This document shows, in pieces, positions 56,032 to 64,000 of a stretch of 64,000 nucleotides of DNA; the first letter of the stretch is position 1, and each line of letters begins with the position of its first letter. The position numbers were made by a program, and so were the translations under genes. The notes beneath the pieces are model-generated. The model was not told the origin of the DNA. It was given only the letters and a program-made list of their open reading frames with translations, and ran no database searches. This DNA is from Kofleriaceae bacterium (GTDB lineage: Bacteria; Myxococcota_A; Polyangia; Haliangiales; Haliangiaceae), in assembly GCA_020633495.1 (NCBI GenBank), contig JACKDR010000009.1, positions 186,001 through 250,000 of the forward strand. The letters run 5' to 3'.

Positions 56032-56873
56032 TGGAGATCCGCCGCCGTGCATCCATTGTCCTGATAGCACGTGTTCTGAGCGCTGGTGCAGTGCTGCGAC
56101 AGCTTCTTGCCGACGCCAGCGCACGCCCAGCTGTAGCCGTGCACCCCATCGACCGAGTATGTCTCGGTCACCGAGGTGGCGAGCTCGCCACCCACGCCCT
56201 CGTAGGTTGCGGTCACGCTGCCCGAGATGAGTTCGCTCTTGGTCCCTGCCGGGTGACTCAGCCTCCAGCTGTCGACACAGTTGGTGATCCCTGGGCCAGA
56301 ACACTTGTAGATGTTGTCGGCTGGGTCCGTGACGCACGTGAACATCCACATGCTCTTCGGGCGCCAGCTGCCTTCGGCCTCTGCGCAGATGCCCTTCACG
56401 AGATCGGCGATCGAGCATCCCCACGCTGTCACAGTATTGGCGTCGCTATGAGAGGGAATATCGCATCGCCACTCGGCCATGGACCTTGCGTTGTCGATGC
56501 ACGTTGTCTCGCCGAGCTGAGCTTGTCCGAGACATTTCTGTGCCGCGGACTTGCACTTCATGCATCGCTGCTTCCGTGCCAGCGCATCGGCCTGGCCACT
56601 GCCGCCCGCTCCGCCAGTGTACGGGCCGTCGTGGTCGCCTCCGCCGGGGTCACCACTGCCGCCACCACCGTCGCCGCTAGGATTCGGGATGCACTGCATG
56701 TTCTCGCCGGTGCCCAGCTGGGTCATGCCGGCATCGCAACTGTAGACCTCGATCACCTCATCCTTCTTTGGCATTGCCTCGGCTTCGCGGGGCGGCGAGA
56801 GGACCAGTGAGGTCGAGATCAGGGACACGAGCATCAGGGGAATCGTCAGTACTCTCCGCACAACACACTCCAA
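56028..56873 (-). CDS. secreted Cys-rich protein
   Basis: A 281-residue exported protein from the ATG at 56873 (MECVVRRVLTIPLMLVSLISTSLVLSPPREAEA), with a standard signal peptide. A Gly/Asp-rich linker (SGDGGGGSGDPGGGDHDGPYTGGAGG) divides a small N-terminal part from the C-terminal domain. That domain has about 15 cysteines (CMKCKSAAQKCLG, WRCDIP, GCSIADLVKGIC, MFTCVTD, KCSGPG, SWACAGVG, QNTCYQDNGC). It is coupled to the gene at 55381 by ATGA. No motif shows an activity. The codon use is less GC-biased than in most genes here. Confidence 0.7.
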   Translation of the reverse strand: MECVVRRVLTIPLMLVSLISTSLVLSPPREAEAMPKKDEVIEVYSCDAGMTQLGTGENMQCIPNPSGDGGGGSGDPGGGDHDGPYTGGAGGSGQADALARKQRCMKCKSAAQKCLGQAQLGETTCIDNARSMAEWRCDIPSHSDANTVTAWGCSIADLVKGICAEAEGSWRPKSMWMFTCVTDPADNIYKCSGPGITNCVDSWRLSHPAGTKSELISGSVTATYEGVGGELATSVTETYSVDGVHGYSWACAGVGKKLSQHCTSAQNTCYQDNGCTAADLQ

Positions 56874-56976
56874 TCAAGTTGTGCGGCGGCACTGTGCAAT
56901 CGTGCGGCCAATCGCGCGGGCGCCAGACGCTACTGCGGTTCGCGGGCTTGCGCGGAGGCACGCTCGCGCTGACGGC

Positions 56977-58284
56977 TCAGCTTGGTGTTCCTGTTCTGTT
57001 CGCCTGTGTTCCGATGTTCTGCCGATCCAGCGTCCCGACCTCGACCAGCGCGGCGTGGAGCTGCTGCCAGCGGTCCTCGACGGCGCCGGTGTAGCCGAGG
57101 GAGAGGCGGACGAGGCCGGGGGAGATGCCGGCGGCGCGGAGGGCGTCGTCGTCGAGCTCGGAGGAGGTGGAGCTGGCGGAGCAGGACATGAGGGTCTCGG
57201 CGTAGCCGAGGCTGACGGCCATGAAGCCGAAGCGGTGCTGGTTCTGGAGGATGTCCATGAACCGGTAGGCGCGGTCGCGAGTGCCGAGGTCGAGGGTGAG
57301 CATGCCGCCGAAGCCGTGGTCGGGGTTGAGCATGCGGCGCATGAGGGCGTGCTGGGGGTGCGTCGGCAGGCCGGGGTACACGACGGGCGCGCCGAGCTCG
57401 GCGAGGCGGGTCGCGAACAGGAGCGCGCGGCGCGAGTGCTCGGCCATGCGCAGGGGCAGGTGCGGCAGGCGCATGGACACCTCGAACGCGGCGCGGGGGT
57501 CCATGGTCGGGCCGAGGAGCATCAGGGTCCCGGTGTGGAGGTCCATGAGGCGCGCGATGAAGTCGGCGCGGCCGACGACGGCGCCGGCGACGAGGTCGGA
57601 GGCGCCGTTGATGTACTTGGTGAGGCTGTGGACGACGACGTCGGCGCCGAAGCGGGTCGGGGTGATCAGGACGGGGCAAAAGGTGTTGTCGACGACGAGC
57701 GCGGCGTCGTGGCGGTGGGCGATCGCGGCGAGGGCGGCGAGGTCCGAGACGACGAGGGTGGGGTTGGAGACGGTCTCGGTGTACAGGACGCGGGTGCGCG
57801 GGGTGAAGGCGGCCTCGACGGCGGCGAGGTCGTCGATGGGTACGAACGTGGTGGTGATGCCGGTCTTCTGCGGCAGCAGCTCGCGCAAGAGGGCGTGGGT
57901 GCCGCCGTAGACGGTCGCGGAGCTGACGATGTGGTCGCCGGCGTCGGCGAGCTGGAGCAGCGCGGCGGACACGGCGGCCATGCCGCTGGCGCAGCAGTAG
58001 CCGGCCTCGGCGTCCTCGAGGGCGGCGAGCTCGCGCCCGAGGGTATAGACGGTGGGGTTGAAGTGGCGGGCGTACAGGAAGCAGCCGTCGCGATCGGCGG
58101 TGCGCTGGCCGGCGAAGATCTCCGGCATGGTCGCGGCGGTCATGACGGTGAACGTGGTCGACGCCTCGATGCTCATGTTGACGCCGCCGTGCTCGCCGAA
58201 GGTGTGCTTGGACGCGGCGAGAGCGGCGGCGGGGTCGAACGGAGCGGCGGGGGTCATGGGGCCATCTTGTTCTGTATTCGCCAT
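56977..58284 (-). CDS. Cys/Met metabolism PLP-dependent enzyme (methionine gamma-lyase-like)
   Basis: A 435-residue PLP enzyme of fold type I. I chose the ATG at 58284 because AGGA lies 6 nt upstream; the ATG at 58257 has no ribosome site. Family features are FLYARHFNPTVYTLGRELAALEDAEAGYCCASGMAAVSAAL, TVYGGTHALL, TETVSNPTL, the D-N-T-F-C segment (VVDNTFCPVL) and the PLP lysine in VVHSLTKYINGASD (about residue 222). The sequence fits methionine gamma-lyase or cystathionine gamma-synthase/lyase; the precise reaction cannot be fixed. Divergent from an Lrp/AsnC regulator, which probably controls it in response to an amino acid. Confidence 0.87.
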   Translation of the reverse strand: MANTEQDGPMTPAAPFDPAAALAASKHTFGEHGGVNMSIEASTTFTVMTAATMPEIFAGQRTADRDGCFLYARHFNPTVYTLGRELAALEDAEAGYCCASGMAAVSAALLQLADAGDHIVSSATVYGGTHALLRELLPQKTGITTTFVPIDDLAAVEAAFTPRTRVLYTETVSNPTLVVSDLAALAAIAHRHDAALVVDNTFCPVLITPTRFGADVVVHSLTKYINGASDLVAGAVVGRADFIARLMDLHTGTLMLLGPTMDPRAAFEVSMRLPHLPLRMAEHSRRALLFATRLAELGAPVVYPGLPTHPQHALMRRMLNPDHGFGGMLTLDLGTRDRAYRFMDILQNQHRFGFMAVSLGYAETLMSCSASSTSSELDDDALRAAGISPGLVRLSLGYTGAVEDRWQQLHAALVEVGTLDRQNIGTQANRTGTPS

Positions 58285-58308
58285 GTGAATCCTATTATCC
58301 TTTGGTCC
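58258..58308. promoter_or_regulatory. AT-rich divergent promoter/operator between PLP enzyme and Lrp genes
   Basis: A short AT-rich island in a GC-rich region. It contains ATTC-7-GAAT (about 58277-58291; arms ATTCGC and GTGAAT match at five of six) and TATTATCC. The dyad overlaps the likely start of the PLP-enzyme gene and lies 18 bp before the Lrp ATG (58309), as expected for an autoregulated Lrp/AsnC operator. Confidence 0.45.
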
Positions 58309-58866
58309 ATGGCGAAGCCATCGAATGTTCTTCGGACGCGGTCGGCGGGGGGAGGCCTCGACCGAATCGACCGCGCGATCGTGGGCGCGCTGCAGGACGA
58401 CGTTCGGCTGTCCAACAAGGAGCTGGCGGCGCGGGTCGGGCTGGCGCCGTCGAGCTGTCTGGAGCGGGTGCGGCGGCTGGGCGCGAGCGGGGTGCTGCGC
58501 GGCGCCCACGCCGAGGTCGATCCGCACGCGCTCGGGGTCGAGCTCGAGGCGATGATCGCGGTGCAGCTGCGCCGGCACGCCCGCGACGAGGTCGACGGCT
58601 TCTGGGACCACGCGCGGGCGCTGCCCGAGGTGGTCGCGATCTATCACCTCGCCGGCGAGGACGACTTCCTGGTCCACGTCGCGGTGCGCGGCGCCCAGCA
58701 CCTGCGCGACTTCGCGCTCGACGCGTTCACGACCCGCCCGGAGGTCGCGAAGATCGAGACTGCGCTGATCTTCGCGGCGACGCGGTCGTGGCGGCTGCCG
58801 GACTACCTCGACGCGCCGGCGCCGACCGCGCCGACGCCGAAGCGCGCGGGGCGACGACGGCGATGA
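58309..58866 (+). CDS. Lrp/AsnC family transcriptional regulator
   Basis: A 185-residue regulator. The N-terminal HTH (LDRIDRAIVGALQDDVRLSNKELAARVGLAPSSCLERVRRLGASGVLRGAHAEVDPHALG) is the canonical AsnC start. The C-terminal RAM effector domain follows (EAMIAVQLRRHARDEVDGFWDHARALPEVVAIYHLAGEDDFLVHVAVRGAQHLRDFALDAFTTRPEVAKIETALIFAA). A basic Pro/Ala tail ends the protein. Divergent from the methionine-lyase-like gene; amino-acid binding to the RAM domain probably controls it. It fits the family length apart from a ~20-residue tail. Confidence 0.9.
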   Translation: MAKPSNVLRTRSAGGGLDRIDRAIVGALQDDVRLSNKELAARVGLAPSSCLERVRRLGASGVLRGAHAEVDPHALGVELEAMIAVQLRRHARDEVDGFWDHARALPEVVAIYHLAGEDDFLVHVAVRGAQHLRDFALDAFTTRPEVAKIETALIFAATRSWRLPDYLDAPAPTAPTPKRAGRRRR

Positions 58867-58944
58867 GACGTGGCGCACGGGCCGCGCCCGGGTTTGCCGG
58901 GACCTGCCGGTTGCGTCGCCGCCCCGGCGCCGCATCTTGAAGAG

Positions 58945-59256
58945 ATGCTCGACGACGGCTCCATCGATCTGCTGCAGCGCGGCCCCCGGCTACGACGGCT
59001 CGCGATCGCGCTGCTGGTGGGCGCGTCGGTCGCGCTGTTCATCGGCTCGGCCTGCTACGGGCTGTCGCTGGACGACGCCAGCGCGTCGTGGTGGCGGACC
59101 GGCTCGGCGGCGCGGGCCTGGCGCTTCATCTTCTACATGGCCGGGCTCGCCGGCGCGGCGTCGTTCTCGCTGACGCTGTGGCTACTGCAGCGCCGCGCGC
59201 GCCGGCTCGAGCGGCGGCCGCCGGTGGCGCGCGTGGTGGCGCGCCGCGGCGCCTGA
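58945..59256 (+). CDS. small two-helix membrane protein
   Basis: A 103-residue protein, ATG at 58945 after GAAGAG. Two membrane helices (LRRLAIALLVGASVALFIGSACYGLSL and AWRFIFYMAGLAGAASFSLTLWLLQRRA) flank a short exposed loop (DDASASWWRTGSAAR). Both ends are basic. There is no recognised family. It lies between the Lrp gene and the convergent DJ-1-like gene. Unknown function. Confidence 0.62.
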   Translation: MLDDGSIDLLQRGPRLRRLAIALLVGASVALFIGSACYGLSLDDASASWWRTGSAARAWRFIFYMAGLAGAASFSLTLWLLQRRARRLERRPPVARVVARRGA

Positions 59257-59273
59257 GCGGCGCCCCGGACGCG

Positions 59274-59861
59274 CTACCGCCGATCGTGGCCGCTCGCGTG
59301 GTCGTCGCCGCGGTGGCGGGCGCGCTCGATGTCGTGCGCGACCATCGGCGCCGCGGCTAGGCGGTGCAGGAGGGCGTCGACGAAGGCGGGGGCGTCGTGG
59401 GAGCTGCGCGAGGTGATGAACGGGCCGTCCTCGACGACCTCGGCGTCGAGGACGCGGGCGCCGGCGTCGTGGAGCTCGTCCCACACGGAGCGCCAGGCGG
59501 TCATGCGGTGGCCGCGCACGACACCGGCCGCGATCAGCAGCTGGGGGCCGTGGCAGATCGCCGCGATCGGGATGCGGCGGGCGGCGGCGGCGGCGACGAA
59601 GGCGACCACCACCGGCTCGGTGCGCAGGCGGCGCGGCGAGCGACCGCCGGGGATGACGACGGCGTCGTAGTCGATGGCGCGGCGGTCGGCGACGCGGGCG
59701 TCGGTGACGACGCGCTCGCGACCGTGCTTGCCGACGAGCTCGACGCCGGCGGCGAGGCCGAGCACCTCGACGTCGTGGCCGGCATCCTCGAGCCGGGCCT
59801 TCGCTTCGGCCAGCTCGGTGTCCTCGAACTCGTCCGCGACCAGCAGGGCGACCTTCGACAT
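59274..59861 (-). CDS. DJ-1/PfpI family protein
   Basis: A 195-residue cytoplasmic protein; the ATG at 59861 follows GGAGGTG. The flavodoxin-like fold starts MSKVALLVADEFEDTELAEAKARLEDAG; the nucleophile elbow is AAICHGPQLLIAAGVVRG with Cys103-His104, and the acidic partner lies in EFEDTEL (residues 11-17). The VIPGGRSPRRLRTEP loop and the GPFITSRSSHDAPAF segment are typical of PfpI/YhbO-type members, which act as chaperone, deglycase or cysteine-protease-like proteins. The exact role is unproven. The C-terminal ~15 residues are His/Asp/Arg-rich. Confidence 0.88.
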   Translation of the reverse strand: MSKVALLVADEFEDTELAEAKARLEDAGHDVEVLGLAAGVELVGKHGRERVVTDARVADRRAIDYDAVVIPGGRSPRRLRTEPVVVAFVAAAAARRIPIAAICHGPQLLIAAGVVRGHRMTAWRSVWDELHDAGARVLDAEVVEDGPFITSRSSHDAPAFVDALLHRLAAAPMVAHDIERARHRGDDHASGHDRR

Positions 59862-59910
59862 GGTGCACCTCCATGCGAGGTATACCGCCGACGCGCCGCG
59901 GCGCACGGGG

Positions 59911-60879
59911 TCAGGCGCCGGCGGTCGCGGCCTCGATGTCGGCCCGGATCTGCGCGATCGGCACGCTGCGCGGCGCGGTGGCTGCGGCGGCGAGTCGCAC
60001 CAGCGCGGCGTTGACCGGGGTCGGGACGCCGAGCTCGGCGCCGCGCCGGCACACCCAGCCGTTGAGCTCGTCGATCTCGGTGCTGCGACCGCGGGTCGCG
60101 CTCTGCCAGGTCGAGCCGCCGCCGCGGCCGCGGCCGTCGATCGTCGCGCCGAAGGCGACGCGCGCGTTCATGTCGGCGAGCAGCTCGTCGTAGGGGACGT
60201 ACGACAGGCCGGCGGCGGTGAACACGGCGACCGCCTCGGCGCTGGCGGCGCGCGCGAGTTCGCCGAGGCCGGGCTCGCGCACGGCGAAGGCGTCGAGGAC
60301 GTTGCCGAGGTTGGTCAGGAGCTTGCCGCGCTTCCAGCGCATGGGATCCGGGACCGCGGCGGCGTCGAAGCCGGCGGTGGTGAGGTCGTACGCGATGGCG
60401 TGGGCGAGCTCGTCGGCGGCGCCGGGGCCGTCGGGGTAGCGGCCGATGCGGAACGCGCCCAGGGGCGGGTCGGCGTGGACCTCGACGACGCCGGGCTCGA
60501 GGTGGACGCCGGGGATCCAGGTCATGGCGGCGTGGACGCGGGCCGCCCGGGTCGCGGCCAGCGGCTCGGTGGCGACGCCGTTCTGCAGGCACACCACCGA
60601 GGCGGCGGCCTCGGCGCCGACGAGCGCGCCGGCGGCGTCCTGGGCCTTGACCGCGAGCAGGACGACGTCGTCGGCGTCGAGGCCGACGTCGCCGAGGCGC
60701 GCGACGCACGGCGGCCGCACGGTGTCCTCGCGGCTCGGCGTGCGCAAGGTCAGGCCGCGGGCGCGGATGGCGTCGCCGTGGGCGCCGCGCGCGACCAGCA
60801 CGACGTCGCGCTCGGCCAGGACCAGCCTGACGCCGAGCGCGCCGCCGACCGCGCCGGCGCCGAGGACGATGTAGCGCAT
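59911..60879 (-). CDS. 2-dehydropantoate 2-reductase family protein
   Basis: A 322-residue NADPH-dependent oxidoreductase. The N-terminal Rossmann motif is YIVLGAGAVGGALGVRL (GxGxxG), followed by LLAVKAQD and CLQNGVATE, which match ketopantoate reductase loops. The C-terminal helical domain has MRWKRGKLLTNLGNVLDA (catalytic Lys and Asn region), GRSTEIDELNGWVCRRGAELGVPTPVNAALV. True PanE makes pantoate for CoA; this family also contains paralogues acting on other keto acids, and no pan gene is adjacent. The length is normal. Confidence 0.85.
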   Translation of the reverse strand: MRYIVLGAGAVGGALGVRLVLAERDVVLVARGAHGDAIRARGLTLRTPSREDTVRPPCVARLGDVGLDADDVVLLAVKAQDAAGALVGAEAAASVVCLQNGVATEPLAATRAARVHAAMTWIPGVHLEPGVVEVHADPPLGAFRIGRYPDGPGAADELAHAIAYDLTTAGFDAAAVPDPMRWKRGKLLTNLGNVLDAFAVREPGLGELARAASAEAVAVFTAAGLSYVPYDELLADMNARVAFGATIDGRGRGGGSTWQSATRGRSTEIDELNGWVCRRGAELGVPTPVNAALVRLAAAATAPRSVPIAQIRADIEAATAGA

Positions 60880-60909
60880 GCCCCAGCGTAGTGCACCGCG
60901 CGCGCGACG

Positions 60910-61875
60910 TCAGGCGCGGCGACGCCGGCGGGGGCGGCGACGGCGCACGAGCGCGAGCGCGACCAGGCCGGCGAGCGGCGCGACGGCCGCAGGGCCACCG
61001 TCGCCGGAGGTCGAGCAGCAGCCCTGGCCGAAGTCGGGGAGTGCGTCGTTGAGGTCCACGTCGCCGCGGACGTCGGGATCGCAGGCGGTCCCGACGACGA
61101 GCTCGTCGCAGGTGCTGGCGTGCAGCACGTGGGCCACGGGCTCGACGTTGCCGGCGAGGTCGACGGCGCGGACCTGGAAGTCGCCCGCCGGTACGCCAAC
61201 GTACGCCTGCAGCGGGAAGTAGCCGTCGCCGCACACCTGGCCGGTCGTGGTGAGCGACGTCGGGACCCCGATCGGCAGCCCCGCGGCATCGGCGTACTGG
61301 AAGCGCACCCACGCGGCCGGCCGGTCGTCCTGCACCGCGCCGATCGTGATCGACTGGGTCGCGAGATCGTAGCCCTCGGGGCACGAACCGCCGCGGTTGC
61401 ACTCGAAGCCCTCGGACACGGTGACGTCGACCAGCTGGGGCGGAGTGTCGTCGCGCCCGGCGCCGGTCGTGAACGTCGCGACCACCTGCGGCGTCGTGAG
61501 GCAGGTCGCCGGGTCGAGCTCGGTGCACGGCAGCGCGAGATCGTCGAGCACCTCGTAGATCGTCGAGGGCTGCAGCGGCTGCTGGGGGACCAGGACGCGG
61601 CGCGGCGCGGCGTCGACCGTGGTGACGTCGATCGCGACGTCGGCGCCTCCCTGGACGCGGAGCGCGAGGGTGCTGTCGACCAGCACGTCGTAGTCGACGA
61701 CGATCGTCGCGTTGGTGGGAACATCGACCGCGCCGTCCGGCGGCAGGACGACGCGCCGCCACACGCCGTCGGGCGGAGGCGAGCAGGCGTCGGCGTCGCG
61801 CGGCGCGACCATGATCGCGAGCGACGCGAAGGTGCCGGCAGTGGCGACGATCAGGAGCGGACCGATGCCCCTCAC
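60910..61875 (-). CDS. MYXO-CTERM-type surface protein, copy 1
   Basis: A 321-residue exported protein; the GTG at 61875 overlaps the upstream paralogue stop by 4 nt (GTGA). Signal VRGIGPLLIVATAGTFASLAIMVAPRDADAC. The N-terminal Ig-like (SbsA/Big_5) domain reads PPDGAVDVPTNATIVVDYDVLVDSTLAL. A second beta-domain follows (VDVTVSEGFECNRGGSCPEG..., FQVRAVDLAGNVEPVAHVL). The tail GCCSTSGDGG, a hydrophobic helix (VAPLAGLVALALV) and RRRRPRRRRR form a MYXO-CTERM sorting signal. It shares its layout and tail with its upstream neighbour, so they arose by tandem duplication. Confidence 0.83.
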   Translation of the reverse strand: MRGIGPLLIVATAGTFASLAIMVAPRDADACSPPPDGVWRRVVLPPDGAVDVPTNATIVVDYDVLVDSTLALRVQGGADVAIDVTTVDAAPRRVLVPQQPLQPSTIYEVLDDLALPCTELDPATCLTTPQVVATFTTGAGRDDTPPQLVDVTVSEGFECNRGGSCPEGYDLATQSITIGAVQDDRPAAWVRFQYADAAGLPIGVPTSLTTTGQVCGDGYFPLQAYVGVPAGDFQVRAVDLAGNVEPVAHVLHASTCDELVVGTACDPDVRGDVDLNDALPDFGQGCCSTSGDGGPAAVAPLAGLVALALVRRRRPRRRRRA

Positions 61876-62840
61876 GGGTTCACCACGGACCGGCGGCGGC
61901 GGCGCACGAGCGCGAGCGCGACCAGGCCGGCGAGCGGCGCGACGCCCGCGGGGCCACCGTCGCCCGAGGTCGAGCAGCAGCCGGGCGCGTCGGGGGTGTC
62001 GTTGCCGTAGTCCTGGCCGTCGCGGGGGCTGGCGTCGGGACCCGCGTCGGGCGTGGCGGCGCTGGTGAGGTCCTCGCAGCTCTGGCCGACCAGTGCGTGC
62101 GGCACGGCCTCGACGTTGCCGGCGAGGTCGACGGCGCGGACCGAGAAGGTGTCGGCTGCGTGGTAGTAGAAGATGAACGGCTGGTCGTTGCCGGCGCCGC
62201 CGCCGGGGCAGTCGTGGCCGAGGCTGAGGTCGCGAAACGGGCCGACCAGGAAGTGGCCGGCGTCGTCGAAGTACTCGTAGCGGATCCACGCGTCGGGCTC
62301 GTCGTCGACGATCGCGGCGGCGTGGAAGGCGTGGGTCACCTGGTTCGGCGTGTCGCAGCTGCTACCGGTGTTGTCGTAGTACGTCGAGGTGACCTCGACG
62401 CCCTGCAAGACCGGCGCGGTGGTGTCGGCGCCCGCGCCGGTGGTGAACGTCGCGACCACGACGGCGTCGCCGACGCACCCGGTGCCGTCGCCGCATGGCT
62501 GGCCGAGGACGAGATCGTCGACGACCTCGTAGGTGGTCGACGGCGCCAGCGGCGCCATGGGCACGAGCTGGATGCCGCGCCACGCGCCCTCGATCGTCAC
62601 CGCGACGTCGGCGCCGCCCTGGGCGCGGAGCACGACGTGGCTGGGGGGCGCGTCGCCGTCGTACTCGAGGCGCACGCGCGCGTTGGTCGGGACCGCGGTC
62701 GCGCCGTCCTCGGGGATGACGTCGCGGACCGACACGTAGTCGGGCCAGGGCGAGCACGCCCGCGCGGGGCGGGGCCGCGCGGCGGCCAGCGCGGACGCAC
62801 CGAGGGCGACGATTCCAACCTTCCAGACGACACGACCCAT
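61872..62840 (-). CDS. MYXO-CTERM-type surface protein, copy 2
   Basis: A 322-residue paralogue of the next gene, ATG at 62840 (MGRVVWKVGIVALGASALAAARPRPARAC). It has the same layout: an Ig-like domain (VIPEDGATAVPTNARVRLEYDGDAPPSHVVL), a middle beta-domain (VEVTSTYYDNTGSSCDT..., FSVRAVDLAGNVEAVPHALVGQSCEDLTS) and the CCSTSGDGGPAGVAPLAGLVALALVRRRRR tail. Phrases such as LAPSTTYEV and VVATFTTGAG are shared with the neighbour. It is probably surface-anchored and binds an unknown ligand. Divergent from the YHYH-type lipoprotein gene at 63037. Confidence 0.83.
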   Translation of the reverse strand: MGRVVWKVGIVALGASALAAARPRPARACSPWPDYVSVRDVIPEDGATAVPTNARVRLEYDGDAPPSHVVLRAQGGADVAVTIEGAWRGIQLVPMAPLAPSTTYEVVDDLVLGQPCGDGTGCVGDAVVVATFTTGAGADTTAPVLQGVEVTSTYYDNTGSSCDTPNQVTHAFHAAAIVDDEPDAWIRYEYFDDAGHFLVGPFRDLSLGHDCPGGGAGNDQPFIFYYHAADTFSVRAVDLAGNVEAVPHALVGQSCEDLTSAATPDAGPDASPRDGQDYGNDTPDAPGCCSTSGDGGPAGVAPLAGLVALALVRRRRRSVVNP

Positions 62841-63036
62841 GGACCGAGGGTGTCGGTCCCGGGCCGCCCGGTCAATCACCCCGGCTGGCAAGGTGCGGAA
62901 TCCGCACCCCGGCACCTGCCAGGCCCGCATCCGGGCCGCCGCCGCCGGCGGCAAGCGCCCGGAATCGCTGGCGGCGATCGTGGCCCGCGGGTTGCGATAC
63001 TGACCGGGACAACCTGCCATCCTGGAGCCTGTCCTC

Positions 63037-64000
63037 GTGATCCACACCGCCTGCCGACGTCGACTTCGCCTGACCGCCCTGCCCTTGCTGCTGGGGCTCG
63101 CCGCCTGCGGAGGCGACGACGCCGGCACCGGGCCGGACGGAGGCGCCGGTCCGGACGCCGGACCGACCGCGTGCACGGCGATGTTCGACGAGGTGACGTC
63201 GTTCTTCGCCGACGCCGACGCGACCGCGCTGGGCGCGTGCACCACCGCGGCCGGCCTCCGCGTCGCGGACTCGGTGATGAACCTCGCCGGCGTCACGATC
63301 GACAACAACGGCGCCACCGAGACGCCGTGCGTCGAGGTCCGCTGCGACGCCGACTTCGCGTACATCGCGTCGAACGCGCTGCCCCACTACGACTTCGTGC
63401 AGACCACGCCCAACGCGCTGGCGGCGACGCCGATGATGACGCGGGTGCCGCTGGCGCCGCAGCCGATCGCCGCGCCGGCCGGCGCCGCCGACGCCACCAC
63501 GCTCACCGGCTGCACCGCGGCGTACGACGCGTATCTGAGCAATCCCGATCAGGGCACCAACAACGAGCCGTCGGGGTTCTGCACCACCGGCGCCACCAGC
63601 TACGTGCGCGATCAGCTCGGCAGCGGCGACAGCTACTTCGCCAAGCTGCCGTGCCTGGGCGCCGAGGCGACGACGATCAGCGGCGTGCCCGGCTACGGCC
63701 CCAACGAGGCGAGGATGCCGGATCCGTGGGGCAACCCGGCCTACTTCTACCCCGACGTCTACGGCGAGAGCTACGTGCCGGCGGATCCGCGCGGCGGCGC
63801 CGCGCTCGATCTGTGCGGCGGCCACACCGGCATGACGATGTACTACCACGCGGTCAACGCGGCGTGCTTCGCGCGCGACGACGACGGCCGCCCGGCCGCG
63901 AGCTACGTCGACGGCGCGTCGACCTGGGACATGGTCGCCAGCCTCGGCGACGCCTGCACCGAGGAGTCCGGCATCGTCGCCTGGTCGATCGACGGCTACC
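63037..64000 (+). CDS. YHYH-type lipoprotein (3' end outside window)
   Basis: The frame from the GTG at 63037 is open to the window end (321 codons). The signal RRLRLTALPLLLGLAACGGDD gives a lipobox, then a Gly/Asp/Pro linker. The mature part has DLCGGHTGMTMYYHAVNAACF (about residues 258-278) and ends in GIVAWSIDGY, the run leading to the usual W-x-x-DG-[FY]-PIYG motif of YHYH-domain proteins. The normally repeated Tyr-His-Tyr-His here reads Tyr-Tyr-His-Ala. These are extracytoplasmic proteins of unknown function, sometimes metal-linked. The frame was derived by hand from the sequence. Confidence 0.68.
   Translation, partial: MIHTACRRRLRLTALPLLLGLAACGGDDAGTGPDGGAGPDAGPTACTAMFDEVTSFFADADATALGACTTAAGLRVADSVMNLAGVTIDNNGATETPCVEVRCDADFAYIASNALPHYDFVQTTPNALAATPMMTRVPLAPQPIAAPAGAADATTLTGCTAAYDAYLSNPDQGTNNEPSGFCTTGATSYVRDQLGSGDSYFAKLPCLGAEATTISGVPGYGPNEARMPDPWGNPAYFYPDVYGESYVPADPRGGAALDLCGGHTGMTMYYHAVNAACFARDDDGRPAASYVDGASTWDMVASLGDACTEESGIVAWSIDGY

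Overview
The window is very GC-rich with G/C-ending codons. It carries many Asp/Gly-rich lipoproteins, cell-surface proteins ending in a CC-containing MYXO-CTERM-type anchor (three genes), Hanks-type Ser/Thr kinases, an FHA-sigma54 activator and several alternative sigma factors. This points to a myxobacterium (Myxococcota, probably a Polyangia/Haliangium-like lineage). That placement is inferred from gene content only; no rRNA or tRNA gene was seen.

Layout. 1-16.0 kb: housekeeping and envelope genes (SprT-like metalloprotease fragment, lipoproteins, rhomboid protease, OPA-type MFS transporter, lipase-like lipoprotein, DedA protein, YkgJ-type cysteine-cluster protein, Baeyer-Villiger-type monooxygenase, release factor RF3, SDR with a divergent LysR regulator). 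17.0-19.0 kb: a REP-associated tyrosine transposase (RAYT)-like gene between two arrays of a 25-bp palindrome. 19-24.4 kb: envelope proteins, a NodB-type deacetylase and an ECF sigma-FecR operon. 24.5-24.9 kb: third palindrome array. 24.9-29.3 kb: metzincin-like protease, aspS and a DGY-repeat lipoprotein. 29.4-29.9 kb: fourth palindrome array. 30-36.2 kb: lipoprotein, zinc-finger/kinase/TPR protein with a divergent sigma-like regulator, and an RCC1 lipoprotein. 36.2-51.1 kb: a lanthipeptide locus. 51.2-56.9 kb: second WD40-type kinase and small envelope proteins. 57-64 kb: Cys/Met-type PLP enzyme with a divergent Lrp regulator, DJ-1/PfpI protein, ketopantoate reductase family protein, tandem MYXO-CTERM proteins and the start of a YHYH-type lipoprotein.

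The two most notable systems are these. (1) The lanthipeptide locus: six minus-strand genes (lanC, full-length lanB, a receiver-like/GAF/HlyD fusion, a C39-peptidase ABC exporter, a lipoprotein HlyD adaptor and an FHA-sigma54 activator) follow one another with 1-4 nt overlaps. A divergent large Ser/Thr kinase overlaps, through ATGA, a 65-residue precursor. The precursor has a GG site and five Ser/Thr-Cys pairs, consistent with up to five lanthionine rings. Class I dehydration is thus combined with a class II-style protease-exporter, next to kinase and FHA regulators. (2) A REP/BIME-like family: about 35 copies of one 25-bp palindrome in four arrays, each array with its own constant linker and period (37, 36 and 40 bp in the three long arrays). 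They sit at gene 3' ends, and the RAYT-like gene lies between arrays 1 and 2. Its HUH motif is degenerate (HGS).

The two adjacent kinase genes share a nearly identical 574-bp catalytic segment but have divergent, lower-GC propeller halves, which suggests recent duplication or gene conversion.
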